Part shown: one piece after another, positions 61,377 to 64,000 of the stretch
How positions within the stretch are numbered: position 1 is the first letter of the stretch
Layout: the number at the start of each line of letters is the position of its first letter
DNA from: MGBC120314 sp051877855
GTDB lineage: Bacteria; Bacillota; Clostridia; Lachnospirales; Lachnospiraceae
Length of the DNA: 64,000 bases
Direction of reading: 5' to 3'
Assembly: GCA_051877855.1 (NCBI GenBank)
Contig: JBJEJH010000036.1
Coordinates: 1-64,000 of the forward strand
Notes under the pieces: generated by a model
Databases searched by the model: none
What the model was told of the DNA's origin: nothing
What the model saw: only the letters and a program-made list of their open reading frames with translations
Position numbers and translations under genes: made by a program

Positions 61377-62438
61377 TTACTTTCCTGCAAGATAATTCTT
61401 AAGAAAATTGATCAGCACTTCCATCTCGCCATCCGTACCAATGGTAATTCGAAGATAATTATCAATTCTCGGTAAATTAAAGTAGCGCACATAGATTCCG
61501 GCTTCCTTTAACGCCTCAAAGATTTCTTTCGCAGGAACAGACTTATGTGTTGCAAAGATAAAGTTCGCCTGAGAATCCGGGAAAGTAAATCCAAGCTCTG
61601 ATAACGCCTGTTTTGTCTTTTCACGTGTCTTAATAATCTTGTGAATCGTATTCTCAAAATAAGCATTATCCTTAACCGCCCACACCCCGAGTGCCAGGGA
61701 AGTCTGATTCATGGTATAAGAATTAATGGAGAACTTCACATCATTCATTGCCTTGATAAGATCCTTGTTACCGATGGCATAACCGATACGAAGACCAGCC
61801 ATGGAGCGGGACTTGGAAAAGGTCTGGACAACAAGCAGATTCTCATACTTATCAACAAGCTCCAATGCGGACTTCCCGCCAAAATCAATATAAGCCTCAT
61901 CCACGATCACTACAACATCCTGATTATGTTCCAGAATATCCTCGACAAACGTAAGATCCTCATATACCGCGGTTGGCGCATTGGGATTAGGGAAGATTAC
62001 GCCACCATTTTCCTTATAATAATCTTCCTTTACAATCCTGAAATTCTCATCCAGCGCAGGGCACTCGTAAGGGATGCGATACACATCTGCCCACACACTG
62101 TAGAAAGAATAGGTAATATCCGGAAACAGAATCGGCTTATCCGAATTAAAGAAAGTCAAAAATGCCATGGAAATAACATCATCCGATCCCACTCCCACAA
62201 ACACCTGATCCGTGTTCACCTGATACTTATCCGCAAGTGCCTGAACCAGAACCGAAGCCTCCGGATCCGGATATTTTCTGAGGACGTCCAGATCAAACTT
62301 TTTGGCTGCCTCATAGGCCTTTGGTGTCGGGGAATATGGATTCTCGTTGGTATTTAATTTGATAATATTAGAAACCTTCGGCTGCTCCCCCGGTGTATAC
62401 GGAACCACCCTGCGAATATTTTTCTCCCAAGCTTTCAT
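61377..62438 (-). CDS. hisC: Histidinol-phosphate aminotransferase
   Basis: 353 aa class-I/II PLP enzyme. PLP Lys209 in TFSKSRSMAGLRIGYA, plus NTNENPYSPT near the N-terminus and VDEAYIDFG. AGGAGG precedes the ATG. It transaminates histidinol phosphate, and sometimes aromatic amino acids. No other his gene is nearby. Confidence 0.9.
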   Translation of the reverse strand: MKAWEKNIRRVVPYTPGEQPKVSNIIKLNTNENPYSPTPKAYEAAKKFDLDVLRKYPDPEASVLVQALADKYQVNTDQVFVGVGSDDVISMAFLTFFNSDKPILFPDITYSFYSVWADVYRIPYECPALDENFRIVKEDYYKENGGVIFPNPNAPTAVYEDLTFVEDILEHNQDVVVIVDEAYIDFGGKSALELVDKYENLLVVQTFSKSRSMAGLRIGYAIGNKDLIKAMNDVKFSINSYTMNQTSLALGVWAVKDNAYFENTIHKIIKTREKTKQALSELGFTFPDSQANFIFATHKSVPAKEIFEALKEAGIYVRYFNLPRIDNYLRITIGTDGEMEVLINFLKNYLAGK

Positions 62439-62485
62439 AGTATATCCTCCTTCTGTCTACATACAATCTTACTCAAATATTCCTA

Positions 62486-63853
62486 TCATTTATCTTCCTT
62501 AAAGGTGCGTATGACACTCCATCCCATAGGCACCGCCAGGATAAATGTTAAGATATCGGACACCGTCTGTGCAATCTGTACACCGAAAAGACCAAAAAAC
62601 AACGGCAAAATCAGTAATGACGGTATCAGAAACAATCCTTGTCTGGCTGCTGCCACGATGGATGCTTTCAGTGCCATACCAATCGTCTGTAATAACATAT
62701 TACACATAATGATCCAGGAATTCAATGTAAATGTGATACATTGTGCACGAAGTGCCAGTGCTCCGATTCGAATCACATCCGGATCATCCCGGAATAACCA
62801 CATCAAAGGTTCTGCAAAGATAAATCCTGCCACAGAAATTACCAGCAAAACCACTACCGCAACCTTGACACAGAACACAAAAGCCTCCCGGACACGGGCA
62901 AATTTACCCGCACCATAATTGGTTCCACATACCGGCTGAAATCCCTGTCCGAATCCAATCAATGCTGAATTTGCAAACATGGCAATTCTTGTCACAACAC
63001 CCATGGCCGCAATAGCCGCATCCGCCATAACTCCACCATAATTTCCTGCAGCCGTATTCAGCACAATCGTGGAAATGCTTCCAATGCCCTGTCGACAAAG
63101 AGACGGAATACCCCCACGGAAAATATTACTCAAATAATACCCATTGGGTGTAAAATTCTTCCAATGCACCTTAATGGCAGCGCTCTTAAGATCCAGACAC
63201 AACAGAATACAAAAGCTTACACTCTGACTGATTACCGTAGCCCATGCAGCTCCCGCCACACCAAGGTCACAAAGGAAAATCAGAATCGGATCAAGAACAA
63301 CATTAAGTAAGGCTCCGCTGACAATGCCAATCATAGCCACCGACGCGCTACCCTGAAAACGCAGCTGATTATTCAACACAAAGGACCCCATAATCAGCGG
63401 AGTACCTAAGAATATAACCCGAAGATATTCTTCGGTATAAGGTAAAATCGTTGGGGTCGATCCCAACAAAACCGAAATCGGTTCAATAAATATTACACCA
63501 CAGACGGTAATAACAATTCCCGTTATAATCGCCAGGAAGAAACCGGTGGACGCCATTTTCTCTGCATCCTCATATTCCCTTGCTCCCAGAGATCTTGATA
63601 TATAATTGCCGGATCCATGTCCAAAGAAAAAACCACAAGCCTGAATCAGTGCCATCACCGAGAAGGCGACTCCCACTGCCGCTGTGGACTGCGTGTTTAA
63701 CCTTCCCACGAAAAGGGTATCCGCCATATTATAGAATGCAGTAACAAGCATACTGATAATCGTCGGAACCGCCATCTGACAGATCAACCCCGGAATGGGT
63801 TCGGTGGTCATATACCGGACTCTTTCATCCTGTGACATATTCCTAACTTTCAT
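62486..63853 (-). CDS. MATE-family efflux transporter, second copy
   Basis: 455 aa, twelve TM helices. N-terminal MATE pattern: VTAFYNMADTLFVGRLNTQS; second half: GFGQGFQPVCGTNYGAGKF. GGAG lies upstream of the ATG. It is unlike the other MATE in the window, and is not in its operon. Confidence 0.93.
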   Translation of the reverse strand: MKVRNMSQDERVRYMTTEPIPGLICQMAVPTIISMLVTAFYNMADTLFVGRLNTQSTAAVGVAFSVMALIQACGFFFGHGSGNYISRSLGAREYEDAEKMASTGFFLAIITGIVITVCGVIFIEPISVLLGSTPTILPYTEEYLRVIFLGTPLIMGSFVLNNQLRFQGSASVAMIGIVSGALLNVVLDPILIFLCDLGVAGAAWATVISQSVSFCILLCLDLKSAAIKVHWKNFTPNGYYLSNIFRGGIPSLCRQGIGSISTIVLNTAAGNYGGVMADAAIAAMGVVTRIAMFANSALIGFGQGFQPVCGTNYGAGKFARVREAFVFCVKVAVVVLLVISVAGFIFAEPLMWLFRDDPDVIRIGALALRAQCITFTLNSWIIMCNMLLQTIGMALKASIVAAARQGLFLIPSLLILPLFFGLFGVQIAQTVSDILTFILAVPMGWSVIRTFKEDK

Positions 63854-63935
63854 ATCAACAACTCCTATCTATATTTAAGCGCTACATGGTATATTCTACC
63901 ACAGAATTAAAACGAATGGGAATAAAGTTGTTTCA

Positions 63936-64000
63936 TTATCTTTTGGTTCGAAATCCTTTGCGACCATCAGAAATCAACGATCCATTCCCCATCGTTCCCA
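63936..64000 (-). CDS. Possible C-terminal end of a gene cut by the window edge
   Basis: Reading the minus strand from 64000, a frame gives GTMGNGSLISDGRKGFRTKR and stop at 63936. Twenty codons are too few to identify, but the composition is compatible with a coding tail. Confidence 0.35.
   Translation of the reverse strand, partial: GTMGNGSLISDGRKGFRTKR

Noticed and set aside
61641..62357. 238-aa plus-strand open frame
   Set aside because: Antisense shadow of hisC.

Overview
This 64 kb window looks like chromosome of an anaerobic Clostridia, most likely Lachnospiraceae. The grounds are family-level: low-to-medium GC, strong AGGAGG-type ribosome sites, a membrane pyrophosphatase, the two-gene SufB/SufC system, rubrerythrin chemistry, an XrtG-type exosortase with its Firmicu-CTERM substrate, and an ApbE/NusG-II/Gx gene trio. 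I see no rRNA, tRNA, phage, insertion sequence or CRISPR. Nearly all genes are on the minus strand; only an ABC transporter pair (26.5-28.9 kb) is on the plus strand.

Layout, left to right. 1-743: N-terminal part of a membrane pyrophosphatase. 826-9233: a compact seven-gene operon, transcribed leftward. It encodes an exosortase (XrtG type), its predicted C-terminally sorted surface protein, a processive-type glycosyltransferase, two 6-pyruvoyl-tetrahydropterin-synthase-like proteins that keep the zinc histidines but appear to lack the catalytic cysteine, a two-pass sensor-like protein and a large membrane protein. This is the best candidate for a poorly understood system. 9333-13560: agmatine deiminase, N-carbamoylputrescine amidase, SufC, SufB and a coiled-coil J-domain protein in one direction. 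13.6-17.5 kb: paired 36-nt hairpin elements, a tiny membrane peptide, a lipoprotein, a decayed gene, a subtilisin-like protease and a Nudix hydrolase. 17.6-20.3 kb: a zinc/cadmium efflux operon (separate HMA protein, P-type ATPase, ArsR regulator) behind a clear promoter and operator. 20.35-20.66 kb: a 52-bp tandem repeat array. 20.7-24.15 kb: a BlaI/M56-protease signalling pair with operator sites.

24.2-25.1 kb: the manganese exporter MntP with a yybP-ykoY-like riboswitch and terminator. 25.1-26.4 kb: TtcA-like and CarD-like genes. 26.5-28.9 kb: the ABC exporter. 28.95-32.8 kb: copper resistance (csoR, copA) with a CsoR operator inside the promoter spacer, followed by an Mrp ATPase. 32.9-38.9 kb: Nudix, DUF1858, DMT transporter, sfsA, HD-GYP and sulfatase-like genes. 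39-41.1 kb: a TetR-controlled macrolide-type glycosyltransferase operon. 41.3-47.2 kb: an operon of a solute-binding lipoprotein, a GGDEF/EAL protein, a MATE exporter and a lipoprotein. 47.4-49.4 kb: ApbE, NusG-II and Gx-transporter genes.

49.4-63.9 kb: an Rpn-type nuclease with a structured leader, an XRE membrane regulator, a TPR-DUF4037-DUF4125 protein, a flavin-reductase/rubrerythrin/rubredoxin fusion, three related PH-like membrane proteins (one with an L7/L12 C-terminal domain), a second BlaI/M56 pair whose protease gene is interrupted by an in-frame TGA, a lipase gene with an apparent one-base frameshift, hisC and a second MATE exporter. Common themes are metal homeostasis (Zn, Mn, Cu, Fe-S), envelope modification and c-di-GMP signalling.
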